Shown piece by piece: positions 1 through 6,551 of a stretch of DNA of 14,952 bases; the first letter of the stretch is position 1, and every line of letters starts with the position of its first letter. The notes under the pieces were generated by a model that was given only the letters and a program-made list of their open reading frames with translations, had not been told where the DNA came from and ran no database searches. Origin of the DNA: Altererythrobacter sp. (GTDB lineage: Bacteria; Pseudomonadota; Alphaproteobacteria; Sphingomonadales; Sphingomonadaceae); the NCBI GenBank assembly GCA_023299945.1, contig JALZVZ010000203.1, forward strand, positions 1 to 14,952, read 5' to 3'. The position numbers and the translations under genes were made by a program.

Positions 1-354
1 AAGAAAATCATGGAGTTTCTGGAGTTCTGCAACACAGTTGCGGGCCAATCGGCAGATCAAGACTTTGCACTGCACGACATCGTCAAAGAGCCGGAAAATT
101 GGTACCAATATGCCTTGGCTACAATCGATCTCGATTGTTTCATTGAGCACGAGCGCTCGCTTCAAAATTCAGCGCAGATATACCAAGATGTCGGAGCCCA
201 TGTGCGAAGGCTTATAGATGCTCCGCCCCAAGCGAATAAAGTGCTTTCCTTTGAACAGGGCGCACTCATGCGACAGAATAAGATATTGGAGCTTCTCGGA
301 CGCACCTCGATCAAAAGACTGCCGGCTAAACATATTGGTGCAAGGCTTTCGTGA
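1..354 (+). CDS. 3' end of an unrecognised protein (partial)
   Basis: The frame is open from the first base of the window (three codons before the ATG at 10) to a TGA at 352-354, so this is most likely the C-terminal part of a gene that starts outside the window; a start at 10 (114 aa) is possible, but no ribosome binding site can be judged. The product is soluble-looking, mixed charged and hydrophobic, with no signal peptide, membrane segment or motif that I recognise. It converges on the barrel gene ending at 431, leaving a gap of 76 bases. I do not assign a function. That it is coding is inferred from the undisturbed frame; it is the weakest CDS call in the window. Confidence 0.5.
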   Translation, partial: KKIMEFLEFCNTVAGQSADQDFALHDIVKEPENWYQYALATIDLDCFIEHERSLQNSAQIYQDVGAHVRRLIDAPPQANKVLSFEQGALMRQNKILELLGRTSIKRLPAKHIGARLS

Positions 355-430
355 TCGCGCCTTCAGGAACCCCGCAATTCTATTTCCATGGCCCCGCTCT
401 TGATTTCAAACCAAGCTTTGCAAAAGCCAA

Positions 431-1864
431 TTAAAGCACAAACGGAATCCGCAGGACCATACGCAGGTCGGTTGCATCATCGGTAAGGCCTGCTTCGATA
501 CCAAAATTGAGGCTGGTTTTTGGTGTCATTTTATAGGTTGTTCCAAAAAGGAAGCGGCCAATTTGCAAATCGCGAGAGGTCTGTTCGGTGGCTTCTGCTC
601 CCTCGGTCAGCGCGCGTGTCGTTGTCTGGGTTCCAAAGCCCCAGCTATGCGCATAGCCAAAATTGAGCGACAAGCGTGGGTTTAAGGCAAGGCCAACACC
701 TGCGCTGAACGATAGGGCATCGCCGGGATCAACTCGCTCAATCCGAACGGGCGGCAGCACTGCATCCACATCGCGCGCAAAATTCTTTGTGTAGCTCAAG
801 CTGCCGAACAAAACGCCTGGATCGCTTGGGACAATGGCGGTTAGGCCAGCCGTCGCACCCCAAAAACCGGAGCCGGTGGCGGCCTCGCTCGCTTCGCCAA
901 ATTGGTTGCGCTCCAGCGAAAATGGCCCTTCGCCTGTGGGAATAGCCACTTGGACATTGCCGATCACATAAGCACCAAAACCGCGCGGTGCGTGCAATTG
1001 TTTGCGCAGCTGTATCTCTACATCGCCGACACCATATCCATTGGCGCTATTGTCGATCTCGCGCGTTTCGCCATTTGCAGCAGGTCCGGCGACGGGCGCT
1101 AGGATTGACGTATTCCAGCGCGCCACGAAAGGCACGTCGATGCCGATTTCAATATCGTCAGTTAGGCCATATTGAAGGCCAACTTTTTGTGTGAAAACAT
1201 CTTGGCGGCTTTCATTGATGTCGAATGTCCCCACGAGCACGGATTCAACCACCTCGACCCCGCGGAAAACAGCGCGGTTGCGATCGGCGCGGGCATAGCT
1301 CCAAGCGACTTCGCCGCTGATCTTGCCCTTTTTGGTGATTGCACTGCCTTGGCGGCCCAATGCGGCGACTTCGGGTTGGCGGTCTGCGTCTTCGGGTGCG
1401 ACGCCAACGGTGCCTTGAGCAGCGGCTGCAGATGCGGATTGCGACGCTCCTGTTGGAGCGGCGGCAACACGCTGGACTGGTCCAGTAGGATTAGGAGCTG
1501 CGGCTGCGCGGATAGGTTTGGGCGTAGGTGTTTCGCCAAGCGCCAGCGCGAGCCTGCGCTCCATCGTGTCCAATTGACTTTGCTGTGCTTGAAGTGCGCT
1601 GATTTGCTGAGTTATGCTTGCCCGCTGCGCTGCGACTTCTGCCCGCAATTGGGTGAGTTCAGATGTGCCTGAGGACGACGGCTGCGCAGCTGCTTTAGCG
1701 GGGATAGGAGCAGGGGCCGGGACAGCAGCAAGCGGCTGCACAATTGTTTTGGACACAAATTGCATGTTCGCTGTTGGCGCTTCGGAATTTGTATCTTGCG
1801 CGCTAGCAGGATGCGCAACATTAGCTGCAGCCACAAGCACGAGACTTAGAAATGCGTTACGCAT
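431..1864 (-). CDS. FapF-like outer-membrane beta-barrel with N-terminal coiled coil
   Basis: A 477-residue secreted protein. Residues 1-22 form a signal peptide ending in A-S-A. A Pro/Ala-rich stretch follows, then a heptad-like Leu/Gln-rich coiled coil at about 66-108, a second low-complexity Ala/Pro linker (about 112-155), and from about 178 to the end alternating beta-strand sequence finishing in Phe-Val-Leu, as expected of an outer-membrane barrel. A segment near 199-215 (FRGVEVVESVLVG) is typical of barrels usually annotated only as 'transporter' or in the phenol MetA group. Signal peptide, coiled coil, linker and barrel in that order is the architecture of FapF, the trimeric pore that exports Fap amyloid subunits in Pseudomonas. 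It is the last gene of a five-gene operon, as fapF is. The FapF role is inferred from architecture plus neighbours; the barrel itself is clear. Confidence 0.8.
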   Translation of the reverse strand: MRNAFLSLVLVAAANVAHPASAQDTNSEAPTANMQFVSKTIVQPLAAVPAPAPIPAKAAAQPSSSGTSELTQLRAEVAAQRASITQQISALQAQQSQLDTMERRLALALGETPTPKPIRAAAAPNPTGPVQRVAAAPTGASQSASAAAAQGTVGVAPEDADRQPEVAALGRQGSAITKKGKISGEVAWSYARADRNRAVFRGVEVVESVLVGTFDINESRQDVFTQKVGLQYGLTDDIEIGIDVPFVARWNTSILAPVAGPAANGETREIDNSANGYGVGDVEIQLRKQLHAPRGFGAYVIGNVQVAIPTGEGPFSLERNQFGEASEAATGSGFWGATAGLTAIVPSDPGVLFGSLSYTKNFARDVDAVLPPVRIERVDPGDALSFSAGVGLALNPRLSLNFGYAHSWGFGTQTTTRALTEGAEATEQTSRDLQIGRFLFGTTYKMTPKTSLNFGIEAGLTDDATDLRMVLRIPFVL

Positions 1865-1902
1865 TATTTTTAACCACCCATTGGGTCAGCGATGACTAGA
1901 AA

Positions 1903-2412
1903 TTAGTCAAAACTGAAATTTGCTGTGTCCTCAGCAAGTGTGCCCAAAGTGGGGATAAGCGATCCAATTTGCCCAACCGCCATTCTCGATAAATCGAGAT
2001 CGATGGTTGTGACAGTCGTAATGGAACGATCATCGGCTGTATTGGTGATGATACTGCCAGTCGCGCGGCCCATCAGGTGAGAAACCTGAGTTCCAGGAAC
2101 TGAAATGGTTACACGGCTACTTGTATCATCGCCATCGGTTTGCACCGAAACGCCCTGAGACACTTGCTCAATCGATACAACAGGCCCGCCTTCGGCCAGC
2201 ACGTAAGAGGAGCGCAAAATCAGCTCTCCATCAATGCTGGTTTCTTGCAGAATGGCGATGTCCAAATCCAGGCCACCGGGGAATTCAAAGCCGCCGCGCT
2301 CACCCGCCAACGCAGCATCATCCATCGCGGCCACATCACCAAATGGTGTTTGTGCAGCGACAGGTGCAGCCAAGAAGGCAAACAATACAGCAATGTAGCG
2401 AATAAATCGCAT
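1903..2412 (-). CDS. Small secreted protein with GG leader-like motif, Fap-locus partner
   Basis: A 169-residue protein with a clean signal peptide (about 1-20, ending A-V-A-A) and no other membrane segment. At residues 29-42 it carries A-M-D-D-A-A-L-A-G-E-R-G-G-F, which resembles the double-glycine sites cut by C39 peptidases and matches the spacing of a motif in the protein encoded at 3135-3533. The rest alternates hydrophobic and polar residues like a beta-rich periplasmic or surface protein and ends in F-S-F-D. The ATG lies one base after the TGA of the C39 peptidase gene, and its GGAGAA ribosome binding site lies inside that gene's last codons, so the two are probably co-translated. By position it may correspond to one of the accessory Fap proteins (FapA or FapE), but I cannot assign it by sequence. 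The barrel gene begins 38 bases after its stop. Confidence 0.7.
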   Translation of the reverse strand: MRFIRYIAVLFAFLAAPVAAQTPFGDVAAMDDAALAGERGGFEFPGGLDLDIAILQETSIDGELILRSSYVLAEGGPVVSIEQVSQGVSVQTDGDDTSSRVTISVPGTQVSHLMGRATGSIITNTADDRSITTVTTIDLDLSRMAVGQIGSLIPTLGTLAEDTANFSFD

Positions 2413-2413
2413 C

Positions 2414-3133
2414 TCAAAATTCTCCGTAGCCCGGCGCAGTAAGGTTCAGCGCTTGCTGACTTACCGGCTGGAACATGCCCTGATCCGCCCCAAATCCAAT
2501 GACGCGGCCCCATTGCGCGTCCGAATTAAAGGAAAGATGGTTAATATTTACTCCACCTGTCACGACAAAATAGACGCCGTTCCAAGTCTTCTCAAATTCG
2601 TCGCGGTCCATTCTGCGCAAACCAAGCGAAGGATCTCCGACCAGAACGAAGCCGTCCTCAACGCCCTTAACGACTACAAAATGGCGGTATCCATTGGGTG
2701 CAATCAACGCGATGCCAGGCGTCTTGGCCTTGACCACTTGGTCAAGCGAAACCTTATAGCCATTTGCGTCAATTCCCTTAGCTCCAAGGTAACGCTTCAT
2801 ATCCAATAAGGAGAAACCCTGCTTTTGGATCGCAGCACGATCGCCATCGCGCCACATGCCCTGAAAAACTGTATTTTCGCCGCTCTTCTGACCGTAATGA
2901 TAGGTCATCAAAGTGGCGAGAGCCGCCGAGCCGCAGCTGAAATCAAACTGCTGGCGGACAACCGTATCATAGCGGGTTTCCACCATGCTGCGCGGAGCGG
3001 TTTCCAGTGCCAGACCGCCTGCATGCGTGGTAAGTTGGAACCCGCCATCATTCGCAGGCACGGCAGCGCACGCCGGCAGGAGCAATGCCCCTGCCGCCGC
3101 CGCTACAATGCGCAAGGCACCGCGCCACAGCAT
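2414..3133 (-). CDS. FapD-like stand-alone C39 cysteine peptidase, probable lipoprotein
   Basis: Papain-fold C39-family peptidase without ABC-transporter domains, as in FapD. I start it at the ATG at 3133-3131 (239 aa), one base after the upstream stop (TAA-T-ATG); the frame is open further upstream to an ATG at 3187, but that would overlap the previous gene by 53 bases and place a charged tail before the signal sequence. From this start, an Arg then a hydrophobic run leads to L-L-P-A-C, with Cys22 a possible lipidation site. The catalytic set is complete: Gln61 and Cys67 in Q-x5-C-G, His151 (Y-R-H-F), and Asp167 (G-D-P). C39 enzymes cut after glycine pairs in leader peptides; two neighbouring proteins carry such candidate sites. 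It probably acts in the periplasm on fibre subunits or accessories. That it is an active C39 peptidase is well supported; the substrate is inferred. Confidence 0.85.
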   Translation of the reverse strand: MLWRGALRIVAAAAGALLLPACAAVPANDGGFQLTTHAGGLALETAPRSMVETRYDTVVRQQFDFSCGSAALATLMTYHYGQKSGENTVFQGMWRDGDRAAIQKQGFSLLDMKRYLGAKGIDANGYKVSLDQVVKAKTPGIALIAPNGYRHFVVVKGVEDGFVLVGDPSLGLRRMDRDEFEKTWNGVYFVVTGGVNINHLSFNSDAQWGRVIGFGADQGMFQPVSQQALNLTAPGYGEF

Positions 3134-3134
3134 A

Positions 3135-3533
3135 TTATTCAGCAGGTACCGCGATATTGATTTGGACCGACGCATTGATCGCAACATTGTTGCCAGTGTT
3201 TGCGTTCAAAATCGTTATGCCGTTTATATTGCGAAAGGCATTGTCGCTCAGCACTATGGTGCCAGTGTTGGAATTGTCGCCAACGCTATTGCCTTCGACA
3301 CTGTTGGCCTGGTCCGATTGCGTGAACTGGTTCACATCTTCGCGGCCAGCAATCGTCGCAAGTTTTTTGTCAGTGATTGCGTTTGCTTCGGCAAACATAG
3401 GCGCTGGTGCAGCCTGTGTTTGCGCCTCGGGCGAAGAAGCTTCAACAACAGGCGCTGCTCGCTTCTCTTCGGCCAAAGCAGGCGGTGCAATCAACGCGCA
3501 CCCCAGCATCAAAGCCATGCTAAACTTTGTCAT
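3135..3533 (-). CDS. Secreted minor fibre subunit candidate (Fap B/E-like)
   Basis: A 132-residue protein with a signal peptide (about 1-21, ending A-L-A), a Pro/Ala/Glu-rich stretch (22-48), then I-T-D-K-K-L-A-T-I-A-G-R at 53-64, which resembles a C39 leader site with the second glycine replaced by Arg. The remainder is rich in Asn, Gln, Ser and Thr with short alternating hydrophobic residues, as in amyloid subunits. Residues 98-129 closely match the C terminus of the larger repeat protein encoded upstream: N-A-F-R-N, then Gly, L-N, N-T-G and N-A-S-V are shared in order. This suggests that the two proteins use one common export or assembly signal, or form one fibre. A good ribosome binding site (AAAGGGA, six bases before the ATG) supports the start. 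It could be a nucleator, minor subunit or FapE-like fibre component; the exact role is inferred. Confidence 0.75.
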   Translation of the reverse strand: MTKFSMALMLGCALIAPPALAEEKRAAPVVEASSPEAQTQAAPAPMFAEANAITDKKLATIAGREDVNQFTQSDQANSVEGNSVGDNSNTGTIVLSDNAFRNINGITILNANTGNNVAINASVQINIAVPAE

Positions 3534-3564
3534 AAATAGTCCCTTTGGGCGAGTTACCTCAGGC

Positions 3565-3595
3565 GTCTGCGGCCACCGGTAAGTGGGCCGCAGAC
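3565..3595 (-). promoter_or_regulatory. Perfect 10-bp intercistronic stem-loop after the first subunit gene
   Basis: GTCTGCGGCC (3565-3574) pairs perfectly with GGCCGCAGAC (3586-3595) around an 11-base loop. It sits 15 bases after the stop of the repeat protein and before the ribosome binding site of the next gene. No T-run follows on the transcribed strand, so it is not a canonical intrinsic terminator. A 3' hairpin that slows mRNA decay or attenuates read-through, giving more of the first subunit than of the downstream machinery, is the favoured interpretation. Confidence 0.7.
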
Positions 3596-3609
3596 AATCC
3601 TGAAACGAC

Positions 3610-4191
3610 TTAGTTTACGTCAAAGTTATCTGTCGAAACAGCGATGGTAACGCTCGCATTTTGCGAAGCGCCAACGCCGGTGTTCTGGTTCAACGCGTTC
3701 ATTCCGGAATAGTTGCGGAATGCGTTACCTGAATTGTTCAGCGTATTGGCATAAGACGCGCCATCTTCAACATCGCCGTAACTTACATCGACACCAGTGA
3801 CGACGTTGGACAACGTGGTTTCAGCAACAATCGCGTTATCATCAAACGTGTAGTTATCAGAGAAGGTCAGATTCGCGGTGTAATTGTCCGACAGATCATC
3901 GAAGCTATCGGTGATTGTCCGGTCCGAATTGTCGTTGTTGCTGTTATTATCAGAATTATCGTCAAAGCTATCATTGAACTGATGATCTGAATTGTCGTTG
4001 TGACTGTTAAAGTCACGGTTGTCATCAAAACTGTCCGTGGCCACAGTTCTGTCTGAAACATCAACATCGGTCACATCGACATCTGTTACATCAATGTTGG
4101 TTACATCAATATCAACGCCGTCAGCATCCTGAGCGAATGCAGAAGTGCTGGTTGCGAGCAGAGCCGCGGCAACAAATAATTTGGTCTTCAT
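3610..4191 (-). CDS. Secreted Asp/Asn/Ser-rich repeat protein, candidate major amyloid subunit
   Basis: A 193-residue protein, first gene of the Fap-like operon. A signal peptide (1-20, A-F-A | Q-D) precedes a five-residue-period run at 26-47 built on D-V-T-D-V. Next come three imperfect repeats of about 21-22 residues at 48-69, 70-90 and 91-105, each with a D-S-F-D-D core and, in the first two, N-D-N-S-D endings. A less regular middle (106-155) has two S-D-N-Y-T or Y-T-F-D-D echoes. Residues 156-185 match the C-terminal block of the next gene's product. It has no Cys and is very acidic. Repeats, signal peptide and co-operonic C39 peptidase and barrel are what FapC/FapB subunits show, but the repeat sequence itself is not one I recognise from Pseudomonas. 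The Asp-rich repeats might also bind calcium. A strong AGGAGA ribosome binding site fits high expression. Confidence 0.75.
   Translation of the reverse strand: MKTKLFVAAALLATSTSAFAQDADGVDIDVTNIDVTDVDVTDVDVSDRTVATDSFDDNRDFNSHNDNSDHQFNDSFDDNSDNNSNNDNSDRTITDSFDDLSDNYTANLTFSDNYTFDDNAIVAETTLSNVVTGVDVSYGDVEDGASYANTLNNSGNAFRNYSGMNALNQNTGVGASQNASVTIAVSTDNFDVN
3877..4050 (-). repeat. Three ~63-66 bp imperfect coding repeats (D-S-F-D-D units)
   Basis: Codons 48-69, 70-90 and 91-105 of the candidate major subunit form three diverged direct repeats, the last one partial. Shared cores are D-S-F-D-D followed by an Asn/Ser/Asp-rich tail ending N-D-N-S-D in the first two units. The DNA here is visibly more AT-rich than the surrounding genes because of Asn, Asp and Ser codons. 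Three imperfect repeats separated by linkers is also the number seen in Pseudomonas FapB and FapC, though the repeat sequence differs. Confidence 0.75.
4051..4117 (-). repeat. 15-bp tandem repeats coding for a D-V-T-D-V pentad run
   Basis: Four consecutive 15-base units, each starting ACATC on the + strand (4058, 4073, 4088, 4103), code on the minus strand for a five-residue period of alternating Asp and Val/Ile with Thr or Ser. The units differ at several bases but keep the amino-acid pattern, which points to selection on the protein after an expansion. The repeat lies just after the signal peptide of the candidate major fibre subunit. Confidence 0.8.
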
Positions 4192-4609
4192 TTTAGTCTC
4201 CTGAACGAATCAATGACACTTTAGTGCCTGACACATCAGGGCAAATACGGATCAAGTTCATTACAATTGGGAAATGTTCTTGCCTAAAGGGCTGTTAACT
4301 TATCGGCTTCTGCAATGCTCAATACGGCCAATACACAGCCGCATTGCGAGTATTGGATTGTTGCCACTTAGAAGCCTCGTACCCCTGACCCAATCACCAC
4401 CAGTGATACGCTCCAACCCAAACGTACCCACAAACGCCCGCTTCAGTTGATACTCTAGCCAAAACCGGACAGTCAGCTCTCGGCCCACATTCAACCGGCA
4501 TTTAGCAATTGAGCTTTGAGGGGAGGGCGCATCGTTATTTGATCAATGGCTTCTCCTGGAAAATCCATGACGTCCCTAGATTAACCTTATGCGATTGCCA
4601 GAGATGCCG
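4192..4609. other. Non-coding gap holding the presumed Fap-like operon promoter
   Basis: This 418-base stretch between the DUF3179 gene and the repeat-protein gene has no convincing gene; the short minus-strand frame at 4300-4494 lacks recognisable features. The part next to the operon (4192-4320) should contain its promoter and 5' leader. It includes an inverted repeat CCTGA-CACA-TCAGG at 4227-4240 and the short inverted pair CACT/AGTG just downstream. I found neither a convincing -24/-12 (sigma-54) nor a clear -35/-10 element. The part at about 4465-4493 resembles sequences in two other gaps of this window (a degenerate repeat family). Confidence 0.5.
4197..4202 (-). promoter_or_regulatory. 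Strong ribosome binding site of the repeat-protein gene
   Basis: AGGAGA on the minus strand lies five bases before the ATG at 4191-4189. It is the best Shine-Dalgarno match I found in the window and fixes the start of the candidate major subunit. Confidence 0.85.
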
Positions 4610-6031
4610 CTAATTGACCAACCGCGTCGAAGGAAAGCTGGCATGCCAACCAAACCAAAAGGCTCTATGCGAAGGCAATCGAGCTAGCGTGCGACCATCC
4701 GTCGCTACGAGTTGGTCTTCTTCCAGCGTCCAATTCACATCTGTACTGTCTCGAAGAGAAACTTCGCCATCATACTGCGTGAAGCGAACTTCCTCATGAT
4801 CATAGACCCGAGAGGAGCCAGCAGAATCGGTAACAATGAGAAAGTCCTGAAGCCCGATGCTATCCGAGTATAGCGGGTTCCTACTGAGGAAATCTGTGTC
4901 GATTGCGAGCTCGCCGCCCGTGAATCGTAATGCGACCACTTCTTGTTTATTTTCCAGTCGGCGATCATCGAACGGCGTGTTGAACATCAGGTCATCTGTC
5001 GCAAAGTAATCCTGGTAGGCCACGCCTTCCCCATAATCGCGCTTGTGCCCAGTATTGAGCGAAAGAACTAATGTGTCCGGATGGCGTTTGCGCCAATTGC
5101 CCCATGTTGTCGTGACGACTGCTTCGCGCTCCAGTTCAATGCCCGAGCCTACCAGTGGACCGACAACCGGAGTTCCCTGAAAGGTGTTCCAAAGCGATTG
5201 GGTTTCGCGATCATACATCAGCTTGTTTGAACGATAAAGAAAACCCGATGTGCCTAGCTCGAAGTGCTGATCGCCGAGCTTGGTTCGGTAGGGAATTACG
5301 GTGCCGCACAAGGTACAATAGACCCCAGCAATCTCCTCGCCGCCAATGTCGTTGATGAACATTTCGTGCCACGCGAGAATGCGTTTTGGATATGCATGCG
5401 CTTCGCCATTCACGACAATCCCGAAGACGATATTGTCATCGTCCAGATAGTCCGCCTCATTTGCAGGCAACATTTCCGGATTGCGCAGCGGCGGAATGCC
5501 ATCCTGAAGGACGCCGCCCCATACGATTTCGTCCAAACGGATGTCGGTGCTGTCCGTTCGCCCTTTAAAATAGCGCCCAAACTTGGGATCAATCGCCGAA
5601 TACAAGGTCGCCTTGAACTGGGCGTAGTCCTCTGTGATCAATTCGGGCTGCTGCCATAGCCAACTGTTCCAAGCGAGATAGTCGTGCCCAATGTCTTGCT
5701 GGGTCTTCTCGCGCAATAGTACAAAAATTTCCGCTCTCACACGCGGGTCGCGCGTAAAACGAACCGTTTCGAGCAACTGCGGGATGTATGCTGGTGACCA
5801 CGAGGCGCGGATTTCCTGCAGCGCATCCCCTGCGAGGAGAGGGTCATGTGACTGCATCAAGTCGAAGAAAGTCAAGAATTCCACTGACGCGGGTGCAGTT
5901 TGGCTTTCTTGCGACTCCGCATTCGTGGGTAAGGGCGCAAACGAGCCAATCGCGAAGATCCCAACAATGCCTGTTGTGGCGACCACACGCCTACCCATTG
6001 ATGTGCGCAGCGCTTTCAAATTCCGTATCAT
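4610..6031 (-). CDS. DUF3179 domain-containing secreted protein
   Basis: A 473-residue protein with an N-terminal signal or anchor sequence (hydrophobic at about 16-33, cleavage near A-E-S at 38-40), a helical region (about 50-150) and a DUF3179 core (about 160-350). The core has the family hallmarks: I-V-F-G-I-V-V-N-G-E near 201-210, H-A-Y-P near 212, W-H-E near 221, the C-T-L-C-G-T motif (Cys239, Cys242), F-x-L-G-T-S-G-F-L near 257, and M-Y-D-R-E-T near 272 followed by L-W. The biochemical role of DUF3179 proteins is not established; the CxxC-like pair suggests metal or disulfide chemistry. It starts 16 bases after a thioredoxin-fold gene, probably one operon, and has an AAAGG ribosome binding site about 11 bases before the ATG. 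The family call is firm; the function is unknown. Confidence 0.88.
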   Translation of the reverse strand: MIRNLKALRTSMGRRVVATTGIVGIFAIGSFAPLPTNAESQESQTAPASVEFLTFFDLMQSHDPLLAGDALQEIRASWSPAYIPQLLETVRFTRDPRVRAEIFVLLREKTQQDIGHDYLAWNSWLWQQPELITEDYAQFKATLYSAIDPKFGRYFKGRTDSTDIRLDEIVWGGVLQDGIPPLRNPEMLPANEADYLDDDNIVFGIVVNGEAHAYPKRILAWHEMFINDIGGEEIAGVYCTLCGTVIPYRTKLGDQHFELGTSGFLYRSNKLMYDRETQSLWNTFQGTPVVGPLVGSGIELEREAVVTTTWGNWRKRHPDTLVLSLNTGHKRDYGEGVAYQDYFATDDLMFNTPFDDRRLENKQEVVALRFTGGELAIDTDFLSRNPLYSDSIGLQDFLIVTDSAGSSRVYDHEEVRFTQYDGEVSLRDSTDVNWTLEEDQLVATDGRTLARLPSHRAFWFGWHASFPSTRLVN

Positions 6032-6047
6032 TTCAGCGATTACCTTT

Positions 6048-6551
6048 CTAGCCAGACAAAAGCGCCCGCATCTCAGCCTCGTTCAAAGGCGAGCCACGAC
6101 CAACTTCTTGATCCCCGCGAAACACCGCAAATTGGCCGTAACCAACCAAACCCATGTCGTTCCAGACGCTACGCGGGGTCTCTTCATCAATGCGAAGCAA
6201 AACCAGATTTCGGTAGCGTCTTTCCCGCCGCAAGCGCTCCACGATAGGAGCCTGAATCCGGCATGGCGCACACCAGTCAGCATACGTTTCCACCAAGATT
6301 AGACGGCCTTCGGCTTGCGCTCGGTCGAACCTCGCCTGCGAGAAGCTGGATGTATCTGAGCGGGGCACTGAAACTTCTCGCGCACTGGTGACATCCTGGG
6401 TGAATGGCAGTGCTAGCAGCGCTAGCGCTGCGATTGGAAGCAGGCGTCTCGTCCAGCTGTTGGCCAACTTTCCGGCAGTGGATTTAGTGATTGAACGCGA
6501 TCGTAATTCGGTGATTTTGTCGCTCTGCGCCATGACTCTGTTTTCAACCAT
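6048..6551 (-). CDS. Membrane-anchored or secreted thioredoxin-fold protein
   Basis: A 167-residue protein: a charged N terminus, a hydrophobic segment at about 37-52 (signal or anchor), then a thioredoxin-like domain with W-C-A-P-C at 93-97 (Cys94, Cys97) after the strand L-I-L-V-E-T-Y-A-D. The position of the usual cis-proline loop reads Y-G-Q-F-A-V-F (about 138-144) with no Pro, a variation seen in some thioredoxin-family proteins. It probably reduces or transfers thiols outside the cytoplasm, and its neighbour's two cysteines are an obvious partner (inference). Two starts are possible, 6551 and 6533 (seven codons in); neither has a strong ribosome binding site. It is divergent from the metal operon starting at 7175 and separated from it by 623 bases. 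Confidence 0.85.
   Translation of the reverse strand: MVENRVMAQSDKITELRSRSITKSTAGKLANSWTRRLLPIAALALLALPFTQDVTSAREVSVPRSDTSSFSQARFDRAQAEGRLILVETYADWCAPCRIQAPIVERLRRERRYRNLVLLRIDEETPRSVWNDMGLVGYGQFAVFRGDQEVGRGSPLNEAEMRALLSG

Noticed and set aside
415..427. Small inverted repeat GCTTT-GCA-AAAGC between the first gene and the barrel gene as a terminator
   Set aside because: Five-base arms, low GC, and no clear T-run on either strand.
1172..1672. 166-codon Cys-rich plus-strand frame
   Set aside because: Antisense shadow of the low-complexity Ala/Pro and coiled-coil region of the barrel gene.
3134..3187. Upstream start for the C39 peptidase at 3187
   Set aside because: Would overlap the previous gene by 53 bases and place a charged tail before the signal sequence; the ATG at 3133 directly follows the upstream stop and leads into a lipoprotein-like signal.
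2985..3539. 184-codon plus-strand frame opposite the peptidase and minor subunit genes
   Set aside because: Antisense shadow of two well-supported genes with signal peptides and catalytic motifs on the other strand.
4058..4117. Short regular direct repeats that could suggest a CRISPR array
   Set aside because: Units are contiguous 15-mers without spacers, in frame inside a coding region, and keep an amino-acid pattern.
4210..4230. Possible sigma-54 promoter (GGCAC...) upstream of the fibre operon
   Set aside because: The -12 element does not read GC at the required distance, so the match is only half.
4300..4494. 64-codon open frame on the minus strand in the gap upstream of the fibre operon
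   Set aside because: Short, no ribosome binding site noted, no recognisable features, and overlaps the intergenic repeat-like segment.
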